From contig NZ_BMNC01000005.1 in the NCBI RefSeq assembly GCF_014646255.1, positions 569,609 to 633,608 on the forward strand: DNA of 64,000 nt, in the 5' to 3' direction. The DNA is from Lentzea pudingi. GTDB taxonomy: Bacteria > Actinomycetota > Actinomycetes > Mycobacteriales > Pseudonocardiaceae. A model generated the notes under the pieces. The model searched no databases and was not told where the DNA came from. It saw nothing but the letters and a program-made list of their open reading frames with translations. Shown here one piece after another: positions 17,114-26,465 of the stretch (the stretch's first letter is position 1; each line of letters opens with the position of its first letter). The position numbers were made by a program, and so were the translations under genes.

Positions 17114-18204
17114 ACACGAAGCCGGGATACATGCCCGGACTCGACTTCGTCCGCGTCGTCGCGTCGGTCGCCGTCGTCTACCACCACTACGCGGACTGGA
17201 TCCACCTCGATCGCGAGCAGTACGCCACCGCGAACGAGGTCAACTCGCTCCTGGTCGACACGCTGCACCTGAACCCCACCCTCGGGTTCGCGGGTGTGGC
17301 GGTGTTCCTGCTGATCAGCGGCATGGTGATCACCGGCGCGTCGTTCCGGGAAAGCGGTCCCGAGTTCCTGGCGCGGCGGACGGTCCGGCTCGTTCCCGCG
17401 CTGTGGGTCGCAGTGTTCATCGCCTGGTCGATGGTCAGCTCGGGGCTGCTGCCGGCCGCCCTGCCCGCGGACTTCGGCGACCTCTTCCTGAACGCGTTCC
17501 TGATCAACTACCTGGTGCCGGAAACGTCAGAGGTGCTCGGCATCGACTGGACGCTGGCGCTCCAGTTCGTCTTCTACTTCTACGTCGTCGCGACCATGCC
17601 GCTGCTCAGGCGCTGGCCTTGGGTGCCGCAGGCCGTCGCGGTCACGCTCGTGTCGGTGTTGATCTCCGTCGTGCCACCGGAGGGCGGTCCTCCGTTCAGC
17701 TTCCTGCGTCAGGTGGCGACGTTCCTCCCCGTGCTGTTCATCGGCCAGCTGATCGCACTCGTGCGGTCGGGAAGACTGCCGATGCTCGCCGGTGTCGCAC
17801 TCGGCGCGATGCAGTACCTGCTCTTCATCCGGGCAGACCTGACCAGCGAGACCTGGCCCGGCAACGGCGAGGCCTACCCGCGTACCCTCGCCATCCTGTT
17901 GATCGTGGTGTTGCTGGCCAGCCGGGCAGACGGAAAGCTGGTGCGGGCGCGATGGGTCGCGGTGGCGTCCAAACGCACCTACGGCCTCTTCCTGCTGCAC
18001 ATCCCGGTCGGCATCCCCTTGCGTCGCTTGATCACCCCGTTCACCGGATACTGGTTGGCCATGTGCATCGCGATCGTCGTGGTGCTCATCGCGACAGAAC
18101 TGATGTACCGCTTCGTGGAGACTCCGGTGGAGCAGTGGTATCGAAAGCGGACGAAGGCACGCAGCACCAAGCCCGCCGTTGGTCAGGGGAACCGGAGCAC
18201 ATGA
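17110..18204 (+). CDS. acyltransferase-3 family membrane protein
   Basis: 364 residues. An integral membrane O-acyltransferase of the OafA/NodX group that places acetyl or other acyl groups on surface sugars. It has the GLDFVRVVASVAVVYHHY motif with catalytic-site Arg and His, GFAGVAVFLLISGMVI, ARRTVRLVPALWV, and a C-terminal FVETPVEQWYRKR segment typical of the family end. ATG 17110 overlaps the preceding stop, and its own stop overlaps the next ATG. Context with a large glycosyltransferase supports glycan decoration. Confidence 0.88.
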   Translation: MNTKPGYMPGLDFVRVVASVAVVYHHYADWIHLDREQYATANEVNSLLVDTLHLNPTLGFAGVAVFLLISGMVITGASFRESGPEFLARRTVRLVPALWVAVFIAWSMVSSGLLPAALPADFGDLFLNAFLINYLVPETSEVLGIDWTLALQFVFYFYVVATMPLLRRWPWVPQAVAVTLVSVLISVVPPEGGPPFSFLRQVATFLPVLFIGQLIALVRSGRLPMLAGVALGAMQYLLFIRADLTSETWPGNGEAYPRTLAILLIVVLLASRADGKLVRARWVAVASKRTYGLFLLHIPVGIPLRRLITPFTGYWLAMCIAIVVVLIATELMYRFVETPVEQWYRKRTKARSTKPAVGQGNRST

Positions 18205-20567
18205 ACGCGGTCGCATGCACGATCACCAGGGAGAGCGGGCTGCCGCTGGCGACGGTGCTCGCCAGGTCGTACCTGGCCCACCACCCCGGCAGCCGGTTCG
18301 TCATCGCCGTGCTCGACGCCGAACCCGGTGCGCGCTCGGAGAACGGCATCACCCTGCTGGGTCCCGGTGCGATCGGGGTGTCCGAGGACGACTACTTCGG
18401 CCTCGCCACGGCCTATCCGCCTGAGCAGCTCGCCGAGGCGCTCAAGCCGTTGCTGCTGCGGGAGCTCCTCCTCGACGCCGACGTCGCCGTGCACCTCACG
18501 TCGTCGAGTTTCGTGCTGGCGCCGATGGACGACCTGCTCACCGGTGCGCACTCGCTCGTGGTCTCGCCGCACTTCCACCGGCCCTTCGACGACGTGAAGT
18601 CCGACGAGGGGCGACTGGTCGGCACCGGTGTGTTCGATCCCGGGTTCGTCGTGGTGTCGCAGGAGGCGGTGGAGTTCCTGGACGGCTGGGCGGAGGCCGT
18701 CCGCACCTTCCGCGCCATCGACCTCGGCCGCGGTGTGTGGGCCGACCAGGCGTGGTTCGACCAGGCCGTGAGCCAGCGGCCGCACCACGTCGCCCGCACC
18801 ACGGCCGGTGTCTGGAACGCCTTCGAACGACAGGTCGGCGACGACACCCAGGTGATCGACTTCCTCGGCTTCGACGCGACCAGGCCGTGGCTGCTGAGCA
18901 CTCACCTCGCCGGGCGGCCGCGCACGCTGCTCTCCGCGCGTCCCGACCTGGCGCCGGTGGTCGACCGCTACGCGGCGGCGCTCACCGAGGCCGGGTACAT
19001 CGCGCCGGAGGACGTCGCGCCGACGTGGCTGAGCGAGCTAGCCGACGGCACGAAGATCACGCCGCTGGTGCGCGCGATCTACCGGCAGGCCGCGATCGAG
19101 GACGACGAGCCGGCGCCGCACGCGTTCAGCGGGCAGCCCTTCCGCGACTGGCTCACCGAACCCGAGCTCGGCACGCTCAACCGGTGGGCGGCCGCGATCT
19201 GGCGCGACCGGGCCGACCTGCGCGGCTACTACAACGACGCGGCCAACCCCGGCTACCTGGACTGGCTGCGGACGTTCGGCGTGCCGGCGGGCGACCTGCC
19301 GGTCTGGGCGATCCCGGCACCGCCGCAGCCGATCACCCCCGCGAACGACGAGCTCGGCGTCAACCTGCTCGGCCACCTCACCGCGGTGCTCGGCGTGGGT
19401 GAGCTGGGCCGCTCGCTGCACGACGCGCTCGCCGCGGCGAGCGTGCCCACGGCGTCGGTGATCGAGGACGAGTTCGTGGTCAACGAGCTCGGCATCGACG
19501 CTCCCGAGGACGTCAGCAGGCCGCGGTTCCCGGTCAGCGTCCTCTGCGTGAACGCCGACCTCACCCGTGCCGTGCTGCAGGCGCACCCCGAGGTCGCCGA
19601 AGGCCGGCACAAGATCGGCGTGTGGTCGTGGGAGCTCGACGAGTTCCCCGAGTCGATGCACGTCTACGACAGCCTCGACGAGGTCTGGACGATCAGCGAG
19701 TTCTGCCGCGAGGCGATCGCCGCCCACACCGACAAGCCGGTGAAGGTCTTCCCCATCCCGGTCAGGCACCGGGCGGCCGTGTCGAGGAAACCGGGTGGCC
19801 GCACCAGGTTCCTTTTCGCGATGGACTTCAACAGCGTCTTCAAGCGCAAGAACCCGCTCGGCACCATCGAGGCGTTCCGGCGTGCGTTCCCCGGCCGCGA
19901 CGACGTCGAGCTGGTGCTGAAGGTGATCAACGGCAAGCTGCACGTCCCGGCCGCCGAGCAGTTGCGGGCCGCCGTGGCGCTGGACGACCGGATCACGTTG
20001 ATCGAGAAGTACCTGTCCGCGCAGGAACTGCACGAGCTCTACGAGAACAGTGACTGCTACGTGTCGCTGCACCGCTCGGAAGGCTTCGGCTTCACGGTCG
20101 CCGAGGCGATGTCCATGGGCATCCCGGTGATCAGCACCGACTACTCCGGCACCGCCGAGTTCCTGGACCCGGTGAACTGCTGGCCGGTGCCGTACGAGAT
20201 CGTTGAGGTCGGACCGGACGCCGCGCCCTATCCGCCGGACGCGCGCTGGGCCGAACCGGATCTCGATGCGGCCGCACAGGCCATGCGCGAGGTCGCGGAC
20301 GATCCGGCACGAGCCGCCGAACGCGGGCTGGCCGCGCGGGACCATCTGCGTCGCACGCGCAGCACCGAAACGGCAGCGGAATGGATCGAAGAGCAGGTCA
20401 AGGACGCTTGGCAGGTCTGGCGGAAGCGCTCTCACCCGGTCACGCCCACCGCTCCCGCACCGGAACCGGTGGCGGGGCGAGGTGTGACGCCGGTTCTGCG
20501 CAAGGCGATACTGCGGGTGGTCAGTCAGGTCGAGCGTTATAAGGCATCCGGACCAACGGTCCGATAG
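18201..20567 (+). CDS. two-domain glycosyltransferase (GT-A-like plus GT4)
   Basis: 788 residues. The N-terminal part (about 1-260) looks like a nucleotide-sugar transferase of the GT-A type: FVIAVLDAEPG, LKPLLLRELLLDADVAVHL. The C-terminal part (about 385-760) is a GT4 GT-B enzyme: NLLGHLTAVLGVGELGRSL, FLFAMDFNSVFKRKNP, and EGFGFTVAEAMSMGIPVIST near residue 627 for the donor sugar phosphate. Fusions like this extend surface polysaccharides with two linkages by one protein. Last gene of the ATGA-coupled operon with the two acyltransferase-type genes. Sugar specificity unknown. Confidence 0.85.
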   Translation: MNAVACTITRESGLPLATVLARSYLAHHPGSRFVIAVLDAEPGARSENGITLLGPGAIGVSEDDYFGLATAYPPEQLAEALKPLLLRELLLDADVAVHLTSSSFVLAPMDDLLTGAHSLVVSPHFHRPFDDVKSDEGRLVGTGVFDPGFVVVSQEAVEFLDGWAEAVRTFRAIDLGRGVWADQAWFDQAVSQRPHHVARTTAGVWNAFERQVGDDTQVIDFLGFDATRPWLLSTHLAGRPRTLLSARPDLAPVVDRYAAALTEAGYIAPEDVAPTWLSELADGTKITPLVRAIYRQAAIEDDEPAPHAFSGQPFRDWLTEPELGTLNRWAAAIWRDRADLRGYYNDAANPGYLDWLRTFGVPAGDLPVWAIPAPPQPITPANDELGVNLLGHLTAVLGVGELGRSLHDALAAASVPTASVIEDEFVVNELGIDAPEDVSRPRFPVSVLCVNADLTRAVLQAHPEVAEGRHKIGVWSWELDEFPESMHVYDSLDEVWTISEFCREAIAAHTDKPVKVFPIPVRHRAAVSRKPGGRTRFLFAMDFNSVFKRKNPLGTIEAFRRAFPGRDDVELVLKVINGKLHVPAAEQLRAAVALDDRITLIEKYLSAQELHELYENSDCYVSLHRSEGFGFTVAEAMSMGIPVISTDYSGTAEFLDPVNCWPVPYEIVEVGPDAAPYPPDARWAEPDLDAAAQAMREVADDPARAAERGLAARDHLRRTRSTETAAEWIEEQVKDAWQVWRKRSHPVTPTAPAPEPVAGRGVTPVLRKAILRVVSQVERYKASGPTVR

Positions 20568-20657
20568 GCCGCGTCACGACTTGGCGGTTGACGGGTCAGC
20601 CCTCAGGTGGGACATGCACAATGGCCGGGTTCGTACATGGAGAAAGGGGCTGTCAGC

Positions 20658-21779
20658 GTGAACTGGCAGGACGAACTGCGCAAGCTGGACGACGAGCTTG
20701 CGAGCGGCCGGATCTCGGCTGACGACTACCGGGTTCGCCGCGACCAGGTGCTGTTCTCCAGCAACACGAGCGGCCAGCAAGCGTCAGGGCAGCAGCGTTG
20801 GCAGGCCCAGCCGCCGTCAGCGGCGCCGGCGGGGCCGACGACGGGTTCCCAGGCGACCCAGTTCATCACCCCGGTCGGCGGTGGTGAGCCGCCGAAGCCT
20901 GCCCCGAACCCCGACGCCACCCAGGTCGTGACGCCGCGGCCGGCGGACGCCGACCGCACCCAGGCGGTCCCGAGCGCCGGCATGGGCCAGCCGAACTACG
21001 GCCCGCCCTCCCCCGCGCACGGTTTCCAGCAGCCCGGTCCGCCCCCGTGGCAGGCCAGCACCGACCAGGCGCCGCCGTGGCTGACCCAGTCGAACGACAA
21101 CTGGTCGCGCTCGGGTCCCGAGGTGTTCGACGAGTCCTCGTCGGGCAAGGGCAAGAAGGTGTTCGCGATCATCGGCGTGGTCCTCGTGATCGCGCTGATC
21201 GGTGGTGCGGTCTGGTGGTTCGGTCTGCGGGGCGGCTCTGGCGGCACCGAGAACACGACCGCCGCCGCGACGACGACCTCCACGACCACCAAGCCGAAAA
21301 CCGCACTCGAACTGCTGCCGGCGGCGCCGGGCACGGCCGACCCGAACAACGGCGAGGCCACGCCGGACAAGCTGGTCACGGCCGGCTTCCTCACCCCGGA
21401 GGAGGGCGACGTGCTGACCACCGAGGGCGTGCAGAAGATCGCGTTCAAGGGCGGCAAGGACGGCGCGTTCACCTACCACGCCGAGGTGTTCGAGACCGAC
21501 TCCCCGGAGAAGGCCACCAAGATCGCGGCCGACCTCGCCGAGGCGGCGGGCAAGTCCGGGATGGTCGACGGCGCTCGTGGCGCGTTGCCCGAGAAGGCCA
21601 AGGTGCTCCAGCTGATCAAGCCGAAGCAGAGCGGCTCGTACGTGGTCGTGTACTCGACCGGCAAGCAGGTCGTGCGTGCGTCGACGGTCCAGGAGCCCAT
21701 CGGTGACGCCGACACCGACCTGATCCAGAAGTTCCAGGAGTACAGCGTCGCGGTGTCGAGGAAGTTCCCGGCCGCCTGA
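20658..21779 (+). CDS. single-pass membrane protein with proline-rich N terminus
   Basis: 373 residues from GTG 20658, chosen because AAAGGGG ends eight bases upstream. Residues 1-30 (NWQDELRKLDDELASGRISADDYRVRRDQ) resemble a SHOCT-like oligomerisation helix. A Pro/Gln/Thr-rich cytoplasmic stretch of about 130 residues follows, then a membrane helix (about 168-190) and an extracytoplasmic domain of about 160 residues after a Thr-rich linker (TTAAATTTSTTTK). The gene ends one base before the large methyltransferase/GT gene. Function unknown. Confidence 0.75.
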   Translation: MNWQDELRKLDDELASGRISADDYRVRRDQVLFSSNTSGQQASGQQRWQAQPPSAAPAGPTTGSQATQFITPVGGGEPPKPAPNPDATQVVTPRPADADRTQAVPSAGMGQPNYGPPSPAHGFQQPGPPPWQASTDQAPPWLTQSNDNWSRSGPEVFDESSSGKGKKVFAIIGVVLVIALIGGAVWWFGLRGGSGGTENTTAAATTTSTTTKPKTALELLPAAPGTADPNNGEATPDKLVTAGFLTPEEGDVLTTEGVQKIAFKGGKDGAFTYHAEVFETDSPEKATKIAADLAEAAGKSGMVDGARGALPEKAKVLQLIKPKQSGSYVVVYSTGKQVVRASTVQEPIGDADTDLIQKFQEYSVAVSRKFPAA

Positions 21780-21780
21780 C

Positions 21781-24700
21781 ATGAGCAACGACGTCGTCGA
21801 CTACGCGGACGGCGCCGAGGACGCCGTTCTCGAACGGCTCCGCGCGGCGACGGACGTCAGCGCCGGTTCGGCTGAGCTCGCCACGAACCTCGGTGGTTCG
21901 TGGGAGCTCACCTACCACTTCTCTCCTCAGCGGCTCGGGTTGCTCGCGCCCTTCGACTTCCGGCCGGGGCAACGGGTGCTCGACGTCGGCTGCGGCAGCG
22001 GTGTGCTGAGCCGGGCCATGGGCGAGGCGGGCGCGGACGTCGTCGGCGTCGAGGGCGTGCCGTTGCGCGCGGCCGCGGCGCGGGAACGGTGCCGCGACCT
22101 GCCCAACGTGCGGATCGTCGACAGCCCCGCCGTGGAGTTGAGCAAGCAGGGGACGTTCGACATCGCGATGGTCTGCGGGGTGCTGGAGTACTGCGACCCC
22201 GAGCAACTGCTGGGTGATGTCGCCGATGCCCTGGACGACGACGGCGTGCTGGTGCTCGCGATCGAGAACCAGCTCGGCCTCGGGTACCTGCTCGGCCGGG
22301 CGGAGGACCACCGCGGGAGGTCGTGGGTGGGTCCCGCCGGGTATCCGGGCTCCGGCGCGCGGACGTGGAACCGGCAGCGGCTCGGTGAACTGCTCTCCGC
22401 CGCCGGGTTCACCGCCCAGCGCTGGCTCGCGCCGTACCCGGACTACAAGACCCCGCGGATCGTCGTGGACGCGTCGCTGCACGACCGTCCCGACGCCCCA
22501 GAACTGATCGACAAGCTCGTGCGCGACCCGCTGCAGGGCGCGTTCGGCGGCACCGTCGGCGCGGTCGCCGGGAGGCTGCCACACCGACTCGCCGTCGCGG
22601 ACGGGTTCAGCGCGGCGGTCTCGCCGTCGTTCCTCGTCGTCGCGGCGCGCACGCGAGAGCCCGTCGAACGGACCCTGCGGCCGGGCCTCGCCTGGATGGT
22701 CAACAACGGACGGTTGCCGCAGTGGCGGCGCTCGCGGACCCTCACCAGTGATCTCGACCTGGTGGTGGCCGACGGCCGGGAGAGCGTCGCGGGCTGGCTG
22801 CGCCAGGTGCTCGTCGAGCGCGACCCGGTGTTGCCGGGTGTCGCGCTGGACAGCCTGCTGCTCGACGCCTTGGCGGTCAACGACCTCGCCGGGTTGCGTG
22901 ATCGCCTGGCGTTGTGGCGCGAGCACTGCACGGCGGACGCGCGGCCCCACACCGACGCCGACGCACGCCACCCGTTCCTGCCCGGTCGCGAGGGTGTCCA
23001 AGTGCTGCCGCCGGACTGCCTCGACGTGCATCCCGGCAACGTCATCGTCGCCGAAGACGGGACGTACCACCGGATCGACCTCGAGTGGCAGGCCGAGTCC
23101 GGAGTGGACGCCGAGCTCGTGCTCGTGCGGGCGCTGCTGGAGTTCGCCCGTGAGGTCCACCGCAGCGGCGCCGCACACCCGTGGCCCGCGCAGTGGTCGA
23201 TCAGGCAGCTCACCGAAGAGCTGACGGCGCTCGCCGCGGTGCCCGCGCCGAGGTGGGACGACCTGCTTCCGGCCGAGGCGACGTTGCAGGAGCTCGTCAG
23301 CGGCACGCCGGCGGACGACGTGCTCGCCACGTTGCTGGACGAGCTCGACGTGCCGGGCAGGCCGAGGCTCTGGGAAGGGCCCGCACTTCCCGAACTGCAG
23401 GACATCGCGGTCTCGGCGCAGCAGATGACCGCGCGCGCCACCGAGATGACCACCGAGCTGACCGACAAGCTGCACGAACGCTCCGAGGAACTGGAGCAGC
23501 TGCACAAGCAGTCGAACGCGGCCACCGCCGCGTTGCGCGACGAGATCGGCCGGTTGGACGACCTGGTCGGCAACTCGTTGATGGAGCTCGCCGACACCGA
23601 CGCGCGCCTCACCGAGCAGACGGCGCTGGCGGACCGGCTCGCCCATGAGAACGCGGAACTGCGGGCACGTCTGGACAAGCTGGACTCCTCGTCCATCGTC
23701 CACATCGGACGCGAGTACGTCTGGCCCGCCGCCCGCGCGCTGCGCGGCACCCGTGACCTGCTGCTCGGCAGGGGCGGCGAGGAGACGGACGCGGTGCTGC
23801 GCCGGCTGGGCCCGATCGCACCGCTGGTCGGTGGCCGGATCCGCGAGGTGAGCAAGCACGACCGCGCCGCGCGGCTGCGGTACGAGGTCGCGGTGCCGGA
23901 GAGCGAGATCGTGGTCGGCCGCGGCCAGGTCGTCGAACTCGAGGGCACGGTCGTGCACGAGGACCTGCCGGTGCAGACCGTCGCCGTTCGCGCCGACGGC
24001 AGGACGTGCCCCGGCACGACAGGCCACCCCGGCAACGGGATCCGGCTTCGGGTGCCCGTGCGCGCACGCACGTCACCGGGTCTCATCACGCTAGAACTGC
24101 TGGTGACGCTGGCGGACGGCACGATCTTCCGCTGCGACCTGCCGCCGCTGCACGTCCGTCCACAAGCGACGGTCGAACGCATCGCGACGACGTGGCCGGG
24201 CAGCGGTCCGAGGGTCGCGATCTGCCTCGCCACCTACAACCCGCCGCGGCACCACTTCGCCGCGCAGCTCGACACGATCCGCGCGCAGACCCACCAGAAC
24301 TGGGTGTGCGTCATCAGCGACGACAACTCGGACGAGACCGGCCGGGCCACGTTGCGCGACGTGGTGGGCGACGACCCCAGGTTCGTCGTCGTCGAGCACG
24401 ACGAGAACGCGGGCTTCTACGGCAACTTCGAGCGGGCGCTGCGACTCGTACCGCCGGACACCGAGTTCGTCGCGCTGTCCGACCAGGACGACCTGTGGGA
24501 CGCCGACAAGATCGAGACGTTGGTGGCGGAGTTCGCCGACCCGTCGGTGCTGCTGGCGTACGCGGACATGCGACTGGTCGACGACCACGGCACGGTGATC
24601 ACCGACAGCGTGTGGACGGGCAGGCCGAAGCCGGGGCCCGACGCGGACCTGGAGCAGTTGTTGCTCCTCAACACGGTGACCGGGGCCGCGAGCATGGTGC

Positions 24701-25200
24701 GCGCGGACGTGCTGGCCGAGCGCATGCTGCCGTTGCCGCCCAGCACCCCCGCGTCGTACCACGACCAGTGGCTCGCCGCGTGCGCCCTGTCGATCGGCCG
24801 GATCGCGTTCGTCGACCGGGCGCTGCACTCCTACCGCCAGCACGGTGCAAATGTGACCGGCTGGCAGGTACCCCGCCTCGCCGAGGGCCTGCCCGGCCTC
24901 AAGGGGCTGGCCAGGTACGCGCTCGGACTCGACCAGGACTCGTTGGCGCACAAGCAACCCGAGCTCGACCACATCATCGAGCACGAGACGCGCAGGATCG
25001 CGCAGTTCGCCACGGTGCTGCTGATGCGCAACCACGACCTGATGTCGCCCGAGGTGGTCCAGCACATCTCACGACTGACCACGGCCGAACGCAGGCTGTG
25101 GCCGTTGGTGCGGCTGGCGCTGGAAGGCGACCGCCCGGACACGGCGGGTGCCGAACGAAGGCTGCTCGCGGCCGCGTTGCTGCGGCGCGCTCAGCGTTAG
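21781..25200 (+). CDS. WbdD-like methyltransferase/kinase-like/coiled-coil protein fused to a GT2 glycosyltransferase
   Basis: 1139 residues. Order: SAM methyltransferase (about 1-200; VLDVGCGSG at 66-74); a kinase-like region (about 280-480) with D415-V-H-P-G-N420 and D433-L-E435, resembling the catalytic and metal-binding motifs of aminoglycoside/choline-kinase folds; a long coiled coil (about 545-635); a beta-rich linker (about 690-795); and a GT2 domain (about 811-1060; ICLATYNPP, DDNSDE, SDQDDLW at 900-906). Methyltransferase + kinase + coiled coil is the layout of WbdD, which caps O-antigen chains and sets their length. The added GT2 is unusual. Convergent with the next GT2, sharing four bases at the 3' ends. 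Confidence 0.8.
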   Translation: MSNDVVDYADGAEDAVLERLRAATDVSAGSAELATNLGGSWELTYHFSPQRLGLLAPFDFRPGQRVLDVGCGSGVLSRAMGEAGADVVGVEGVPLRAAAARERCRDLPNVRIVDSPAVELSKQGTFDIAMVCGVLEYCDPEQLLGDVADALDDDGVLVLAIENQLGLGYLLGRAEDHRGRSWVGPAGYPGSGARTWNRQRLGELLSAAGFTAQRWLAPYPDYKTPRIVVDASLHDRPDAPELIDKLVRDPLQGAFGGTVGAVAGRLPHRLAVADGFSAAVSPSFLVVAARTREPVERTLRPGLAWMVNNGRLPQWRRSRTLTSDLDLVVADGRESVAGWLRQVLVERDPVLPGVALDSLLLDALAVNDLAGLRDRLALWREHCTADARPHTDADARHPFLPGREGVQVLPPDCLDVHPGNVIVAEDGTYHRIDLEWQAESGVDAELVLVRALLEFAREVHRSGAAHPWPAQWSIRQLTEELTALAAVPAPRWDDLLPAEATLQELVSGTPADDVLATLLDELDVPGRPRLWEGPALPELQDIAVSAQQMTARATEMTTELTDKLHERSEELEQLHKQSNAATAALRDEIGRLDDLVGNSLMELADTDARLTEQTALADRLAHENAELRARLDKLDSSSIVHIGREYVWPAARALRGTRDLLLGRGGEETDAVLRRLGPIAPLVGGRIREVSKHDRAARLRYEVAVPESEIVVGRGQVVELEGTVVHEDLPVQTVAVRADGRTCPGTTGHPGNGIRLRVPVRARTSPGLITLELLVTLADGTIFRCDLPPLHVRPQATVERIATTWPGSGPRVAICLATYNPPRHHFAAQLDTIRAQTHQNWVCVISDDNSDETGRATLRDVVGDDPRFVVVEHDENAGFYGNFERALRLVPPDTEFVALSDQDDLWDADKIETLVAEFADPSVLLAYADMRLVDDHGTVITDSVWTGRPKPGPDADLEQLLLLNTVTGAASMVRADVLAERMLPLPPSTPASYHDQWLAACALSIGRIAFVDRALHSYRQHGANVTGWQVPRLAEGLPGLKGLARYALGLDQDSLAHKQPELDHIIEHETRRIAQFATVLLMRNHDLMSPEVVQHISRLTTAERRLWPLVRLALEGDRPDTAGAERRLLAAALLRRAQR

Positions 25201-26465
25201 CGGGATCTCGCCGGCGCCAGACCGCATTCGACGAGGACGTCGTCCAGCACGGCGTCCGCGTGGACGACGGTCTGCGCCCATTCCTCGGCGCTCGCGAGCC
25301 GTGCGCGTTCGACGCCCGCGCGGATGGCGTCCTCGCGCTTGAGGTCGCGTGCGTACTTCTTCTCCCAGGCGATGTGCGGCAACACGTCCAGGCGCAGCAC
25401 CCGGACGGCTTGCGGCTGCCACTCGGTGATCTCCGCCGCCGCCGTGCCGGGGCCGAGCGCGATGACGACGTCGTAGAGGCCGACGCGTTCACGGCTCCAC
25501 GCCACCGGTTCGGCGTCGGACACGACCTCGATCCCGGCCGGTCGCCAGTCCTGTTCCGGTTCCTCCGGCACGAACAGCGTGACGGCGGCCTCGTGGTCCC
25601 GGGCCCTGAGCGCGGCGAGCAGGTTCGCGTCGACGTGTTCGTCGGCGACGACCAGGATCCGTGCGGTGGCGGGCCGATCGCGCAGCCACCACAGCCGGTG
25701 GGTGTGCTCGTGGATGCCCAGCGCCGGCGGGCGGGTCGCCAGGTCGTCGGCGTGACGGCGGCGGAACACCTCGCGGTTGATGTCGGAGAGGCGTTCGGCC
25801 GTGGCCGTCGAGCTCGTTCCGTGCCGGACGTGCAGCACCCGTGACGCGGGCTGGACCCACACCTGCCAGCCGAGCCGGCGCAGCACGAACTGCAGATCGG
25901 TGTCCTCGTAGTAGGCGACGTGGTACTCCGGCGAGAACCCGCCGGCCTCGTAGAACGCCTTGCGCCGCATGACGAGGCACGCGGCGGAGGCGTAGTCGAC
26001 GACTCGGGGGTAGAACGACTCGACGTCGTACTGCCCGTCGCCCCAGCCCCTGCTGTACGCGTCGCCGCCGAGGAGGCTGCCCGCCTCCTGCACCCGGCCG
26101 TCGGGGAAGACCATCAGCGGCGCGACCGCGGCGGCCTCGGGCCTGCCGTCGAGGAACTCGAGCAGCGGGGCCAGCCAGCCCTCGGTGACCTCGACGTCGG
26201 CGTTGAGGAAGCAGACGAACTCGGTGCCCGCGTGCTCGACGCCGACGTTGCAGCCGGCGCCGAACCCCAGGTTCTCGTCGAGCCGGATCACGGTCGCCGC
26301 GCGGAGGTTGTCCTGCAGCCACTGCCCGGTGCCGTCGGGCGACGCGCTGTCGACGACCACGACCTCGTAGGGCTGCTCGGTGTGCTCGGCGAGGACCTCC
26401 AGGCAGCGTGCCGCCATCGGTCCGCCGCCGTAGGTGACCAGTACGAACGTGACGCGGGGGTTCAC
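25197..26465 (-). CDS. GT2 family glycosyltransferase
   Basis: 422 residues from GTG 26465, overlapping the upstream stop as GTGA. GT-A fold, rhamnosyl/galactofuranosyl-transferase-like: TFVLVTYGGG at the N terminus, VVVDSASPDGT, FLNADVEVTEGWL with the metal-binding Asp-x-Asp, and a C-terminal acceptor-side YYEDTDLQFVLRRLGW (EDTDL). After about residue 260 there is an extra Rossmann-like domain (ARILVVADEH, DVVIALGPGTAAAEI), perhaps a second glycosyltransferase half. Probably acts with the upstream 26462-27685 product on the same surface glycan. Confidence 0.85.
   Translation of the reverse strand: MNPRVTFVLVTYGGGPMAARCLEVLAEHTEQPYEVVVVDSASPDGTGQWLQDNLRAATVIRLDENLGFGAGCNVGVEHAGTEFVCFLNADVEVTEGWLAPLLEFLDGRPEAAAVAPLMVFPDGRVQEAGSLLGGDAYSRGWGDGQYDVESFYPRVVDYASAACLVMRRKAFYEAGGFSPEYHVAYYEDTDLQFVLRRLGWQVWVQPASRVLHVRHGTSSTATAERLSDINREVFRRRHADDLATRPPALGIHEHTHRLWWLRDRPATARILVVADEHVDANLLAALRARDHEAAVTLFVPEEPEQDWRPAGIEVVSDAEPVAWSRERVGLYDVVIALGPGTAAAEITEWQPQAVRVLRLDVLPHIAWEKKYARDLKREDAIRAGVERARLASAEEWAQTVVHADAVLDDVLVECGLAPARSR

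Noticed and set aside
21616..24027. An 803-codon open frame on the minus strand
   Set aside because: It is antisense to the methyltransferase/GT gene, has no domain pattern, and results from high-GC third positions; many similar long antisense frames occur (for example 2271-3515 and 11709-13256).
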